Of a DNA stretch of 64,000 nt, positions 1 through 8,972 are shown piece by piece; the stretch's first letter is position 1; every line of letters starts with the position of its first letter. The DNA is from Calothrix anomala FACHB-343. Lineage in GTDB: Bacteria; Cyanobacteriota; Cyanobacteriia; Cyanobacteriales; Nostocaceae. The notes beneath the pieces were generated by a model. The model worked only from the letters and a program-made list of their open reading frames with translations, made no database searches and was not told the origin of the DNA. The translations under genes were made by a program, and so were the position numbers. Where the stretch lies: the NCBI RefSeq assembly GCF_014696435.1, contig NZ_JACJQG010000011.1:98619-162618 (forward strand), given 5' to 3'.

Positions 1-2
1 AA

Positions 3-1019
3 CCGAGTGGCTTTATAGCTGCTGGTTATGTCATAGCTGCACCAGAAGATGAGCAATTAAGACTTTTAGACAGCAAATATTCAGATTTAAGTGCAGCATA
101 TATATCTGATTATGATAGATATTTTGCTGTTAACATACAGATAGATTCAGTTGTAGACTTTGATTTTCCTTTGGAACAAAAATTTTTAAAAAACTTACCT
201 ATATTTCAAGGAATAAATTTCAACTTTGGGGGAAGCGGCTGTAGATTCAATAGCAAATCTACTTCCTTTTTAGATTCAGAATGGGAGAAGCATTCACTAA
301 TACAGCAAAGGCAAGGAAGAGGACGTAGACTTGTTGATATTTTCTTTGAGCAGGGAGAATATTTTAAGCAAAACAAGGACTACCAAGCTGCAATAGATGC
401 TTATAAATTAGCTTTAAAAGTTGATTCAAAATATAGTAAGGCAATTAATAGAATTAAAAATTGTGAATCAATTATTGGAAGAGAAAGCAAAAATTATAAG
501 TCCCCAGAACCAACATTTAAGCCGACATACCCAGAATTATCACAAGAGAAGAATGAACTATTACTTGCTAGAGAAGAACTTGATAAAGAAAATTTCTTCA
601 GTGTTAGAAGTGATGCTGATGCCAGACAAAAAATTACAGTATCAATAGCGAGGAGGCAGGGACAATCTAAATTTCGGCAGTCTTTGTTAGATGCCTATTA
701 TTGTAAATGTGCAATTACAAATTTTGATGCTGAGGCAGCGCTTGAAGCTGCTCACATAATTCCTTACATTGAAACAGAAAATAATCATCCATCGAATGGG
801 TTATTATTACGTGCAGATTTACATACTTTATTTGACTTAAACCTTATTGTCATTCATCCAGAAACAATGAAGGTATATATTGCACCAACTCTCCACAAAA
901 CTCAATATCGAGGAATTAATGGGATAGAGCTACGTATTCCTAAAAATGAAGTTTTCCGTCCCAAAAAACAGTATTTAAAACAACGCTTTGAGCAGTGTAA
1001 ATGGTTTCAAAGTATGTAA
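3..1019 (+). CDS. HNH endonuclease, 5' end outside window
   Basis: The frame is open from the first bases of the window, so the true start lies upstream and the apparent TTG start near 171 is only internal. The last ~110 residues form an HNH_2-type nuclease: a Cys in KCAITNFDA, then AAHIIPY, then HPSNGLLLRADLHTLFD, giving the H-N-H core expected to bind a metal and cut DNA. The middle (EYFKQNKDYQAAIDAYKLAL) looks like a single TPR or helical hairpin. The first ~95 visible residues carry the pattern LPIF...NFNFG-SG-RF...W, resembling the end of EVE/PUA-like domains, which in other nucleases read modified bases; this part is my weaker inference. A modification-dependent restriction enzyme is plausible. 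It is followed by a decayed antitoxin gene. Confidence 0.8.
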   Translation, partial: PSGFIAAGYVIAAPEDEQLRLLDSKYSDLSAAYISDYDRYFAVNIQIDSVVDFDFPLEQKFLKNLPIFQGINFNFGGSGCRFNSKSTSFLDSEWEKHSLIQQRQGRGRRLVDIFFEQGEYFKQNKDYQAAIDAYKLALKVDSKYSKAINRIKNCESIIGRESKNYKSPEPTFKPTYPELSQEKNELLLAREELDKENFFSVRSDADARQKITVSIARRQGQSKFRQSLLDAYYCKCAITNFDAEAALEAAHIIPYIETENNHPSNGLLLRADLHTLFDLNLIVIHPETMKVYIAPTLHKTQYRGINGIELRIPKNEVFRPKKQYLKQRFEQCKWFQSM

Positions 1020-1060
1020 TTATTTAAACTTGATTCTATTTAATTGGAAAAGGTCAAAGA

Positions 1061-1300
1061 ATGACACAGCAAGAGATGTTGAATGAGTTTTTATCCCTTC
1101 CTGCAGAAGCACAAAATTAAGTAATGGATTTTATTGCTTTTTTGCGACAAAAATATACAGTAGTTAAACCTGCTTCTGAGAAAGCAAATGTTGATTTGGT
1201 AGATGATAGTTTTATTGGTATGTGGCGCGTAGGCGTAGCCCGTCGTAGACATCGCCAAGATTTAGCTGATAGTACTGCTTGGGTGCGTAGTCTTCGTTGA
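1061..1300 (+). pseudogene. Decayed antitoxin-like gene (DUF2281/VapB-like)
   Basis: An 80-codon frame starts MTQQEMLNEFLSLPAEAQN and is interrupted by TAA at 1118-1120, where relatives normally read Gln (CAA to TAA). The same frame continues as VMDFIAFLRQKY and ends DLADSTAWVRSLR, the usual tail of small cyanobacterial DUF2281-type antitoxins. Just before the tail, a 21-bp insertion (1230-1250) adds seven codons (VGVARRR region). No toxin gene follows. The gene is therefore doubly damaged: a nonsense mutation plus an in-frame insertion of a small dispersed repeat. Confidence 0.7.
1230..1250. repeat. 21-bp small dispersed repeat inserted into a HIP1-like site
   Basis: The 21 bases beginning TAGGCGTAGCCC lie between GCGCG and ATCGCC. 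Removing them restores GCGCGATCGCC, a HIP1 octamer, and restores the expected protein GMWRDRQDLADS. The inserted motif resembles the small dispersed repeats known from Nostoc genomes (GGCGTAGCCC-type). Confidence 0.7.
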
Positions 1301-1337
1301 TAATGTATCCCTAAAGTAGAAAACCCTAAAATATACG

Positions 1338-1832
1338 ATGGAATTATATTTAATTCGTCATGGGATAGCCGAAGAGAGAACCGCTAGCATTAAAGATGAG
1401 GAGCGAGTACTCACTAAAGAAGGTAGACAAAAAACCGAAAAAGTAGCTCAAAGACTAGTTAAGCTAGATTTACACTTTAATTTAATCCTGACAAGTCCCT
1501 TAGCTAGGGCGCAGCAAACCGCAGAAATACTCATTCAAGCAGGACTAAGCGAGGATCTGGAAGAATCTCATCACCTTGCACCTGAGGGAAATATTCATAA
1601 TTGGCTTAAAGACTGGCTAGAACCGAGAAATTATCCCCAAAATACCCAAATTGCCCTGGTTGGACATGAGCCTTGTTTAAGCCAATGGGCGGAAATTCTT
1701 CTTTGGGGAGAAGCCAAAGCCAGCTTAGTCTTGAAAAAAGCAGGTATGATCGGGATAAAACTACCAGAAATAGGCTCTCCTTTGGGTCGTAGTCAGATGT
1801 ATTGGTTGACACCACCCAAGTACTTGCTATAA
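1338..1832 (+). CDS. sixA: Phosphohistidine phosphatase SixA
   Basis: This 164-residue protein belongs to the histidine phosphatase (phosphoglycerate mutase-like) family. The catalytic LIRHGIAEER motif is at residues 4-13, with Arg7 and His8 in the active site. SPLARAQQTAEIL supplies the second conserved Arg, and VGHEPCLS supplies the second catalytic His. The family removes phosphate from phosphohistidine proteins, classically the HPt domain of ArcB in E. coli; the cyanobacterial substrate is not evident from the sequence. The ATG lies after a short A-rich leader. It stands alone, about 110 bases before gltA on the same strand. Confidence 0.9.
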   Translation: MELYLIRHGIAEERTASIKDEERVLTKEGRQKTEKVAQRLVKLDLHFNLILTSPLARAQQTAEILIQAGLSEDLEESHHLAPEGNIHNWLKDWLEPRNYPQNTQIALVGHEPCLSQWAEILLWGEAKASLVLKKAGMIGIKLPEIGSPLGRSQMYWLTPPKYLL

Positions 1833-1945
1833 CTGTTTTCTAACGGTTATGAAAAGACTTAAGGTTATAACTGTCACTGTTATTGCAATAACGATTTCTG
1901 GTAAGTTAGCCTGAGCAAATCTTTCACAAAGCAGATGGTGTTGCC

Positions 1946-3082
1946 ATGTCGGTGTGCGAATATAAACCCGGTTTGGAAGGCATTCCGGCTGCCCAATCCA
2001 GTATCAGTTATGTTGACGGGCAGAAGGGAATACTAGAATATCGTGGTATCCGGATTGAGGAACTAGCAGCAAAAAGTACATTTTTGGAAACTGCTTATCT
2101 TTTAATCTGGGGTGAACTGCCCAGCAAGGAAGAATTGAAAGCATTCGAGGATGAAGTTCGTCTCCACAGGCGGATTAAATATCGCATCCGCGATATGATG
2201 AAATGTTTTCCAGAAAGCGGTCACCCAATGGATGCGCTACAAGCCTCAGCAGCAGCCTTAGGCTTGTTTTACTCGCGCCGAGATTTACATAATCCCGTCT
2301 ACATTCGGGATGCAGTTGTTCGCTTGATAGCAACCATTCCCACAATGGTGGCGGCCTTTCAGTTAATGCGCAAGGGTAATGACCCAGTGCGGCCAAGAGA
2401 TGACTTAGACTACTCAGGTAACTTTCTCTACATGCTCAACGAGAAAGAACCTGATGAGTTAGCAGCACGTATTTTTGATGTCTGCTTGATATTGCATGTC
2501 GAGCATACAATGAATGCTTCTACCTTTAGTGCCAGGGTAACAGCTTCGACCCTCACAGACCCTTATGCTGTAGTTGCTAGTGCAGTGGGTACCTTAGGCG
2601 GGCCGTTGCATGGTGGAGCCAATGAAGAAGTCATTCAAATGTTGGAAGAAATTGGCTCAGTGGCAAATGTCCGTCCCTATGTAGAAGACTTGCTGCAACG
2701 TAAAGCCAAGATTATGGGTTTTGGGCATCGCGTCTATAAGGTAAAAGACCCCAGAGCCACGATTTTGCAAAACTTGGCGGAGCAGTTGTTTTCCAAATTT
2801 GGGGAAGACAAGTACTATGAAATTGCCCAAGAGATGGAACGGGTAGTAGCAGAAAAACTGGGTCACAAAGGCATTTATCCTAATGTTGACTTTTACTCCG
2901 GTTTGGTGTATAGGAAAATGGGAATTCCCACAGACTTATTTACACCAATTTTTGCGATCGCTCGTGTTGCTGGTTGGCTAGCTCACTGGAAAGAACAGCT
3001 AGAAGAAAACCGCATTTTCCGTCCGACTCAGGTTTATAACGGTCGTCACGAAGTTGCCTATACTCCGATTGACCAACGCTAA
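1946..3082 (+). CDS. gltA: Citrate synthase
   Basis: The 378-residue product is a hexameric-type bacterial citrate synthase condensing oxaloacetate and acetyl-CoA to citrate, the entry to the TCA branch that feeds 2-oxoglutarate for nitrogen assimilation. The three catalytic residues are visible: His in GGPLHGGANEE, His in MGFGHRVYK and Asp in PNVDFYSG. N-terminal hallmarks are the YVDGQKGILEYRG-type substrate loop and ELPSKEEL. The length matches the family. An inverted repeat 70 bases beyond the stop may end its transcript. Confidence 0.96.
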   Translation: MSVCEYKPGLEGIPAAQSSISYVDGQKGILEYRGIRIEELAAKSTFLETAYLLIWGELPSKEELKAFEDEVRLHRRIKYRIRDMMKCFPESGHPMDALQASAAALGLFYSRRDLHNPVYIRDAVVRLIATIPTMVAAFQLMRKGNDPVRPRDDLDYSGNFLYMLNEKEPDELAARIFDVCLILHVEHTMNASTFSARVTASTLTDPYAVVASAVGTLGGPLHGGANEEVIQMLEEIGSVANVRPYVEDLLQRKAKIMGFGHRVYKVKDPRATILQNLAEQLFSKFGEDKYYEIAQEMERVVAEKLGHKGIYPNVDFYSGLVYRKMGIPTDLFTPIFAIARVAGWLAHWKEQLEENRIFRPTQVYNGRHEVAYTPIDQR

Positions 3083-3151
3083 TGAGCAGATGGACTGCTT
3101 ATTATAGCAGCTTTCGACCAAAGGGAATCAAAAACATTGAAGAAAGCAGAA

Positions 3152-3196
3152 ACCGTTGCCACAATGGAAGCGGTAACTTTGTCCTGCGGCAACGGT
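3152..3196. terminator. Inverted repeat downstream of gltA
   Basis: ACCGTTGCC at 3152-3160 is exactly complementary to GGCAACGGT at 3188-3196, giving a 9-bp stem with a 27-base loop. No T-run follows, so it may be a structured RNA or a factor-dependent terminator. Nothing else is recognised in the 337-base gap 3083-3419 before ndhA. Confidence 0.4.
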
Positions 3197-3419
3197 ATTA
3201 GGGGGTTAGCTGCGTGAATCCCAATCATTGCTATAAGTAGAACTTGTGGTTGATTTACGAGGGGCTAAAACCATCCAACGGTATACTAGGCATGGGAAAT
3301 AGCAATCAAAATTCAATCAGGCGTCGTCTCGGTAGAGATATTAATGGGTGAACTTACAGATATTAATTTAACTAATATTTTGTAACTCGCCATCACAAGA
3401 TGACTTAAAGAGCGGAAAC

Positions 3420-4538
3420 ATGAACTCAGGAATTGACCTTCAAGGAACTTTTATTAAATCCCTGACGGATTTAGGACTACCACCAGACGCAGCCAAAGCT
3501 ATTTGGATGCCTCTGCCAATGATACTGATGCTCATTGGAGCCACAGTAGGGGTATTAGTAGCCACTTGGTTAGAGCGGAAAATTTCCGCCGCCGCCCAAC
3601 AGCGAATTGGCCCGGAATACATGGGGCCTTTTGGCTTGCTGGTGCCGGTTGCCGATGGTATCAAGCTGGTATTTAAAGAAGATATCGTCCCAGCCAAATC
3701 TGACCCCTGGTTATTTACCCTGGGGCCAATTATTGTTGTAATTCCGGTGTTTCTGTCTTTTCTGATTGTGCCCTTTGGGCAGAATATCGTAATTACGAAT
3801 GTAGGGATGGGGGTATTTTTGTGGATTGCCCTGTCTAGCATTCAACCAATTGGCTTGTTGATGGCTGGTTATGCATCAAATAATAAATACTCCCTCTTAG
3901 GGGGCTTACGGGCAGCCGCGCAATCAATTAGTTATGAAATTCCCTTGGCGTTGAGCGTACTCGCGATCGCGATGATGTCTAACAGCCTCAGCACCGTTGA
4001 TATTGTTAACCAGCAATCTGGTTACGGTATCTTAGGCTGGAACATTTGGCGTCAACCAGTTGGGTTTCTGATTTTCTGGATTGCAGCTCTAGCAGAATGC
4101 GAACGCTTACCCTTCGACTTACCAGAAGCGGAAGAAGAACTAGTAGCAGGTTATCAAACCGAATATGCCGGGATGAAATTCGGTTTATTCTACCTGGGTT
4201 CCTACGTTAACTTAATTCTTTCTAGCTTACTGGTTGCTATTTTATACTTGGGCGGTTGGGATTTCCCCATTCCCATTAGTGCGATCGCTAATTGGGTAGG
4301 AGTCAGCGAAGCCAACCCAGTCTTGCAGGTAGTAACTGCTTCTTTGGGTATCATTATGACCGTACTCAAAGCCTACTTGCTAGTATTCGTCGCCATCTTA
4401 TTGCGCTGGACAGTACCACGGGTACGGATTGACCAATTGTTAGATTTAGGATGGAAATTCTTACTACCAGTTGGTTTAGTTAATCTCCTATTAACCGCAG
4501 CCCTGAAACTAGCTTTTCCTGTAGCCTTCGGTGGTTAG
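3420..4538 (+). CDS. ndhA: NDH-1 subunit 1 (NdhA)
   Basis: The 372-residue integral membrane protein is the NuoH/ND1 homologue of the cyanobacterial NDH-1 complex, which takes electrons from ferredoxin and reduces plastoquinone in respiration and cyclic flow. Seen in the sequence: the [21 protein letters not shown] segment near residues 57-77, the [26 protein letters not shown] loop near 224-250 that lines the quinone path, and about eight hydrophobic helices. It opens the conserved order ndhA-ndhI-ndhG-ndhE, all on the plus strand. An STRR lies between it and ndhI. Confidence 0.97.
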   Translation: MNSGIDLQGTFIKSLTDLGLPPDAAKAIWMPLPMILMLIGATVGVLVATWLERKISAAAQQRIGPEYMGPFGLLVPVADGIKLVFKEDIVPAKSDPWLFTLGPIIVVIPVFLSFLIVPFGQNIVITNVGMGVFLWIALSSIQPIGLLMAGYASNNKYSLLGGLRAAAQSISYEIPLALSVLAIAMMSNSLSTVDIVNQQSGYGILGWNIWRQPVGFLIFWIAALAECERLPFDLPEAEEELVAGYQTEYAGMKFGLFYLGSYVNLILSSLLVAILYLGGWDFPIPISAIANWVGVSEANPVLQVVTASLGIIMTVLKAYLLVFVAILLRWTVPRVRIDQLLDLGWKFLLPVGLVNLLLTAALKLAFPVAFGG

Positions 4539-4565
4539 TCATAAGTCATCAGTCATACGTTATTT

Positions 4566-4603
4566 CACAAATGACAAATGACTAATGACCAATGACAACT
4601 GAC
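4566..4603. repeat. Heptameric STRR (AATGAC type) between ndhA and ndhI
   Basis: Degenerate tandem heptamers of the form ACAAATG/ACTAATG/ACCAATG fill the ndhA-ndhI gap. This is the short tandemly repeated repetitive sequence class known from heterocystous cyanobacteria. Confidence 0.85.
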
Positions 4604-4623
4604 AAAAGAGAGAGTAAAACACG

Positions 4624-5208
4624 ATGCTAAAGTTCCTCAAACAAGTTGGCGATTACGCCAAAGAAGCAGTGCAAGCTGGTCGTTATATCGGTCAAGGCTT
4701 ATCTGTTACCTTCGACCACATGCGGCGGCGGCCTATTACTGTCCAATATCCCTACGAAAAATTGATTCCTGGCGAACGTTTTCGCGGCAGAATTCACTTT
4801 GAGTTTGATAAATGTATCGCTTGTGAAGTTTGCGTGCGCGTATGTCCCATCAACTTACCTGTTGTTGATTGGGAATTTGACAAAGCCAGCAAAAAGAAAA
4901 AGCTCAATCACTACAGTATTGACTTTGGAGTTTGTATTTTCTGCGGTAACTGTGTGGAATATTGCCCTACTAACTGTCTGTCTATGACAGAAGATTACGA
5001 GCTTTCCACCTACGATCGCCATGAGTTGAACTATGACAACGTCGCCTTGGGACGCTTACCCTACAAGGTAACCAATGACCCAATGGTGACACCATTACGC
5101 GAACTAGTTTACCTGCCTAAAGGCGTAATGGAACCCCACGATCTACCTGCTGATGCTCCCCGTGCTGGCGCGCTTCCCCAAGACTTGGTAGAAAAAGCAG
5201 AAAAATAA
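4624..5208 (+). CDS. ndhI: NDH-1 subunit I (NdhI), two 4Fe-4S clusters
   Basis: This 194-residue ferredoxin-like subunit carries two 4Fe-4S motifs, [12 protein letters not shown] (about residues 61-72) and [12 protein letters not shown] (about 100-111), which relay electrons toward plastoquinone in the peripheral arm. The N-terminal amphipathic stretch with [26 protein letters not shown] is typical of NdhI/NuoI. Length and cluster spacing fit the cyanobacterial subunit. An AGAGAG ribosome-binding stretch precedes the ATG. It is the second gene of the ndhAIGE cluster. Confidence 0.97.
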   Translation: MLKFLKQVGDYAKEAVQAGRYIGQGLSVTFDHMRRRPITVQYPYEKLIPGERFRGRIHFEFDKCIACEVCVRVCPINLPVVDWEFDKASKKKKLNHYSIDFGVCIFCGNCVEYCPTNCLSMTEDYELSTYDRHELNYDNVALGRLPYKVTNDPMVTPLRELVYLPKGVMEPHDLPADAPRAGALPQDLVEKAEK

Positions 5209-5250
5209 ATGTCAAAAGTCCCCAGTTAATAGTCCATAGTTAAAACATAA

Positions 5251-5300
5251 CTATTGACTATTGACTATTGACTATTGACCCTTGACCCTTGACTCTTGAC
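5251..5300. repeat. Heptameric STRR (TATTGAC type) between ndhI and ndhG
   Basis: Copies of CTATTGA, then ACCCTTG and ACTCTTG, run in a 7-base register just upstream of the ndhG GTG start. It differs in unit from the STRR before ndhI. Confidence 0.85.
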
Positions 5301-5323
5301 AACTGAATTGAGGACGAAAAACA

Positions 5324-5974
5324 GTGAATCTAGCAGAAGGAGTACAGGTTGTTTCCTTTGGTATACTGGCTGTGATGATGATTGGGGCAGCTTTAGGCGT
5401 GGTGTTGTCTTCGAGCATCGTCTATTCTGCCTTTTTGCTTGGTGGCGTATTCATCAGCATCGCTGGCATGTACCTGTTACTCAACGGTGATTTTGTCGCC
5501 GCAGCACAAATACTGATTTATGTTGGTGCAGTTAACGTGCTGATTTTGTTTGCGATTATGTTGGTGAACAAGCGGCAGAATTTTGCACCCTTTCCTAGTG
5601 CTGGGCTGCGGAAAATATTTACAGCTGTGGTGAGTCTGGGATTATTTGCGCTTTTAAGCACAATGATTTTAGCAACTCCTTGGGCTTATGCAACCGCTCC
5701 GGTAACTAATGAAAGTTCCATAGTGTTAATTGGGGAGCATTTCTTTAGCGATTTTCTCCTACCTTTTGAATTGGCTTCCGTTTTGTTGTTGATGGCAATG
5801 GTGGGAGCGATTATTTTGGCGCGTCGCGAATACTTACCAGAACCAACTAGTTCCGAACTGCCACAAACAGTGTTAACTTTGCCAGAACGTCCTAGAGAAA
5901 TGGCAGCAATCGGTAACATTAGTAATGAATCTGGTGAAAATCCTGTCTATCGTGGCGGTTCTCGGCGCGAATAA
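5324..5974 (+). CDS. ndhG: NDH-1 subunit 6 (NdhG)
   Basis: The 216-residue membrane protein is the NuoJ/ND6 homologue of NDH-1, a proton-channel subunit with about five transmembrane helices. QILIYVGAVNVLILFAIML (about residues 62-80) is the family signature, containing the conserved pi-bulge helix. The start is a GTG preceded by GAGGACG. It sits between ndhI and ndhE in the conserved cluster. The C-terminal tail after the last helix (YLPEPTSSELPQTVL onward) is polar and probably cytoplasmic. Confidence 0.95.
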   Translation: MNLAEGVQVVSFGILAVMMIGAALGVVLSSSIVYSAFLLGGVFISIAGMYLLLNGDFVAAAQILIYVGAVNVLILFAIMLVNKRQNFAPFPSAGLRKIFTAVVSLGLFALLSTMILATPWAYATAPVTNESSIVLIGEHFFSDFLLPFELASVLLLMAMVGAIILARREYLPEPTSSELPQTVLTLPERPREMAAIGNISNESGENPVYRGGSRRE

Positions 5975-6025
5975 TTAGCTAACCCCAACTCACAACTAAA
6001 TTCTGAATAAAAACTCAAAAGATTC

Positions 6026-6331
6026 ATGGAACTCCAGTACTTTTTGTTACTCGCAGCCGCTTTATTTTGTATTGGCATCTATGGTTTAATTACTAGTCGC
6101 AACGCTGTGCGCGTGCTGATGTCAATTGAGTTACTGCTTAATGCTGTTAATTTGAATTTAATGGCATTTTCCAACTTTCTTGACTCAACATTAATTAAGG
6201 GTCAGGTTTTCACCGTATTTGTGATTACCGTGGCCGCAGCCGAAGCGGCGGTAGGTTTGGCGATCGTGCTTGCCATTTATCGCAACCGCGATACCGTCGA
6301 TATGGAGCAGTTTAATCTCCTCAAGTGGTAA
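6026..6331 (+). CDS. ndhE: NDH-1 subunit 4L (NdhE)
   Basis: This 101-residue protein has three transmembrane helices and is the NuoK/ND4L homologue. Conserved features are the acidic residue in [15 protein letters not shown] and the second Glu in [18 protein letters not shown], both part of the proton path. Its TAA stop (6329-6331) is followed within six bases by the GTG of the NAD kinase gene, so the two are almost certainly co-transcribed. Confidence 0.96.
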   Translation: MELQYFLLLAAALFCIGIYGLITSRNAVRVLMSIELLLNAVNLNLMAFSNFLDSTLIKGQVFTVFVITVAAAEAAVGLAIVLAIYRNRDTVDMEQFNLLKW

Positions 6332-6337
6332 TTGTGC

Positions 6338-7258
6338 GTGCAACTAAAGCAGGTAATCATTGCTTATAAAGCGCGAGATGCCCAGAGTAAACGCTGGGCA
6401 GAAGTCTGTGCTAAACAACTAGAAAATCGCCAATGTCAGGTGTTGATGGGGCCTAGCGGCCCAAAAGATAACCCTTATCCGGTGTTTTTGGCTTCGGTGG
6501 GTCAACCAATCGATCTGGCATTGGTACTTGGCGGTGACGGTACGGTTTTAACCGGTGCCAGACATTTAGCTCCAGCTGGCATCCCCATTTTGGGAGTGAA
6601 TGTGGGAGGTCATCTGGGGTTCTTAACCGAGTCAGTGGAAGAATTTCAAGATACAGAGAAAGTTTGGGATCGGCTGTTTGAAGACCGCTATGCAATTCAA
6701 CGGCGGATGATGTTACAAGCAGCAGTGTTTGAAGGTCAAGGATCGCATTTAGAACCAGTAAGCGATCGCTATTTGGCTTTGAATGAATTCTGTATTAAGC
6801 CAGCCTCCGCCGATCGCATGATCACCTCAATTTTAGAAATGGAAATTGACGGGGAAATTGTCGATCAATATGTTGGCGATGGTTTAATTGTTTCCACTCC
6901 CACTGGTTCTACTGGTTACACCGTTTCTGCTAACGGCCCAATTATGCATGATGGTATGGAAGCAGTTACCATCACTCCCATCTGTCCCATGAGTCTTTCC
7001 AACCGTCCCCTAGTCTTACCCCCTGGTTCTGTGGTCAGCGTTTGGCCTTTGGGGGATTACGATTTAAGTACCAAGCTGTGGACAGATGGTGTTTTAGCTA
7101 CTTCAATTTGGCCAGGACACCGCGTTGATGTGCGAATGGCTGATTGTCGAGCCAAATTTATTATTTTGCGGGAAAATAACTCCTACTACCAGACACTACG
7201 CGAAAAATTGTTGTGGGCAGGTACGAGGGTTCGCTACAGTAATAATCACCGCAATTAA
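6338..7258 (+). CDS. nadK: NAD(+) kinase
   Basis: The protein phosphorylates NAD to NADP. The GGDGT motif in LALVLGGDGTVLTGARHL and the second motif GSTGYTVSANGPI are both intact, as is GVNVGGHLGFLTE. I chose GTG 6338 (MQLKQVIIAYKARD, 306 residues) over the TTG two codons earlier, because it matches the usual N-terminus of the cyanobacterial homologues and leaves a six-base gap after ndhE. Coupling to the ndh genes ties NADP supply to electron transport genes. Cyanobacteria commonly carry two NAD kinases; which paralogue this is cannot be told here. Confidence 0.93.
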   Translation: MQLKQVIIAYKARDAQSKRWAEVCAKQLENRQCQVLMGPSGPKDNPYPVFLASVGQPIDLALVLGGDGTVLTGARHLAPAGIPILGVNVGGHLGFLTESVEEFQDTEKVWDRLFEDRYAIQRRMMLQAAVFEGQGSHLEPVSDRYLALNEFCIKPASADRMITSILEMEIDGEIVDQYVGDGLIVSTPTGSTGYTVSANGPIMHDGMEAVTITPICPMSLSNRPLVLPPGSVVSVWPLGDYDLSTKLWTDGVLATSIWPGHRVDVRMADCRAKFIILRENNSYYQTLREKLLWAGTRVRYSNNHRN

Positions 7259-7882
7259 TAGTAAATTCATCAGTAAGTTCATGTTTTTTGGGATCTGCGT
7301 TTCTTGACTTTCCCAAGTGATAATGTAATACCAATTCATAATTACGAGATTCGGAGAGAAGGTAAGTTTTTAGGTTATGAGTTTTCCTGAATCTTAGAGA
7401 ATTGGTCAAAATTAACTTGTCAAAACAGCAAGTCTACAGAGAAATTTGTAGGCTTGCTCAATTTATGGATATAACTAGGCTTATAAATTGCCCAAGGAAA
7501 AAATTCTGTATCTTATTGCCAGATTTTTGAGGCAATTATGCTCATAATAATAACACCCATTCCTCACACTTTAAATTATTTAGTTGTTTGAAAATAAGGA
7601 GAAATTGTCAAATCGGCTACTTAAAATCAGTTCGTCAGTCTACCATCAGTTAAAAGACAATTTATCTAAATTCCCATATATCCAGATGTTTCTGGACAAT
7701 CATCAAATATTCGCATATTTCAAACATCAAAAACTATAACATTTCTCAATTATTCGTGAGATGTAAGACACCCGAATTCTTTGAGAATTTGGATACTTAG
7801 TATCGATAATTTTCTCAACTTCACTATCTCCGCAGAGACTCAATTATAGTAAAGTATTTTCCCATTTCCAGTAATCAGACAG
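7259..7882. other. 624-bp intergenic region, no gene recognised
   Basis: AT-rich spacer with no convincing coding frame. AAGTCTACA near 7430 can pair with TGTAGGCTT near 7447 in a weak stem. It probably holds the promoter of the acyltransferase gene at 7883, but no clear -35/-10 pair stands out. Confidence 0.5.
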
Positions 7883-8674
7883 ATGGAAATTTCTTGTCCC
7901 AACACTGATAATCAACGGAATTCTGCGTTAGCCTTAAAAGATTTTCCTGTACTTCAAAACAAAAAATATATTTTAAAACTAGCTACGACTGAAGCAGAAT
8001 TAGAATCAATATATCGCTTACGCTTTGAAGTATTTAATCTAGAATTAGGTCTGGGTTTCTCTAATTCTAATATTAACCAAATGGATCGAGATAGGTTTGA
8101 TGAGGTTTGCCATCATTTGCTGCTGATTTCGCAAGTGACTGGTAAAACTATCGGTACTTATCGGATGCAAACTTATAAAATGGCTTCTCAAGGATTAGGT
8201 TTTGATGCTGCGGATATTTTTAATTTGAGTAGTATTCCAGAGAGTATTCTGCAAATGTCTGTAGAGGTTGGGCGTGCATGTATCGCTAAAGAATATCGCA
8301 ATATTCAAGCACTTTTACTACTTTGGGAAGGACTAGCAAATTATTTAATTTACAGTCAAAGTAAATATTTTTTTGGCTGTGCATCTTTACTGACACAAAA
8401 TCCTTGGGAAGCTGTTTGTGCTTATCATTATTTTCAATGTAATAATTGGATGCATCCCCAGATTCTTGTTTATCCTCATCCAGAATATTCCCTAGAAATA
8501 TCACAAAATTGTCCTGAATTATGTAATGTTTCTCTTCCCAATATTATGCAGGCTTACTTAACTATTGGTGCTAAAATATGTAGTCTTCCAGCTATTGATA
8601 GGCAGTTTCAAACTATTGATTTTTTAACTATATCAAATATAGAAGAGTTTACTAAATGGCATTCTCGAAAATGA
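7883..8674 (+). CDS. GNAT-type acyltransferase, OlsB/N-acyl amino acid synthase-like
   Basis: The 263-residue protein resembles Acetyltransf_5 / OlsB-type enzymes, which move an acyl group from acyl-ACP or acyl-CoA to an amino acid or related amine. Evidence: the N-terminal YRLRFEVFNLELG motif (about residues 47-59), DEVCHHLLLI with its invariant HL pair, TGKTIGTYRM, and SVEVGRACI followed by ALLLLWEGLANYLI. Members make ornithine lipids or acyl-amino-acid signals. No second enzyme such as OlsA is adjacent, so the product is unknown. It stands alone after a 620-base spacer. Confidence 0.7.
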   Translation: MEISCPNTDNQRNSALALKDFPVLQNKKYILKLATTEAELESIYRLRFEVFNLELGLGFSNSNINQMDRDRFDEVCHHLLLISQVTGKTIGTYRMQTYKMASQGLGFDAADIFNLSSIPESILQMSVEVGRACIAKEYRNIQALLLLWEGLANYLIYSQSKYFFGCASLLTQNPWEAVCAYHYFQCNNWMHPQILVYPHPEYSLEISQNCPELCNVSLPNIMQAYLTIGAKICSLPAIDRQFQTIDFLTISNIEEFTKWHSRK

Positions 8675-8682
8675 ATGAGTTT

Positions 8683-8720
8683 TCAACCGCAGAGGCGCAG
8701 AGAACACAGAGAGAAACTCA
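8683..8720. repeat. Dispersed GCAGAG-type intergenic repeat
   Basis: CCGCAGAGGCGCAGAGAACA and following bases belong to the GCAGAGA-rich repeat that recurs at 44090-44125 and, inverted, near 44845-44872 in this window. Confidence 0.6.
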
Positions 8721-8972
8721 CCAAGTACGCCAAGAATGCCAAGACAAGAGAAAGCAGAAGACTCTCACAAGAAACCATCTTCTCTAGTCCCTAGCCCATA
8801 TTGTGGGAAAATTGGGATGCTCTGATTGAGTTTCTATAGTAGCTAAGGGAATTTTGAAATTAACCTAAGAATAGACAGCCTAAATTTTTAATAAATTCTC
8901 AGCTTAAATTAATTTTGTGGCTAGTGCAAAGCTTTACATTGTTATTAGAGCAGAATTTACAGAGATAAAATT

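Noticed and set aside
171-1019. HNH gene beginning at the TTG at 171
   Set aside because: The same frame is open without a stop back to base 3, and the upstream residues look like protein sequence, so the start is outside the window.
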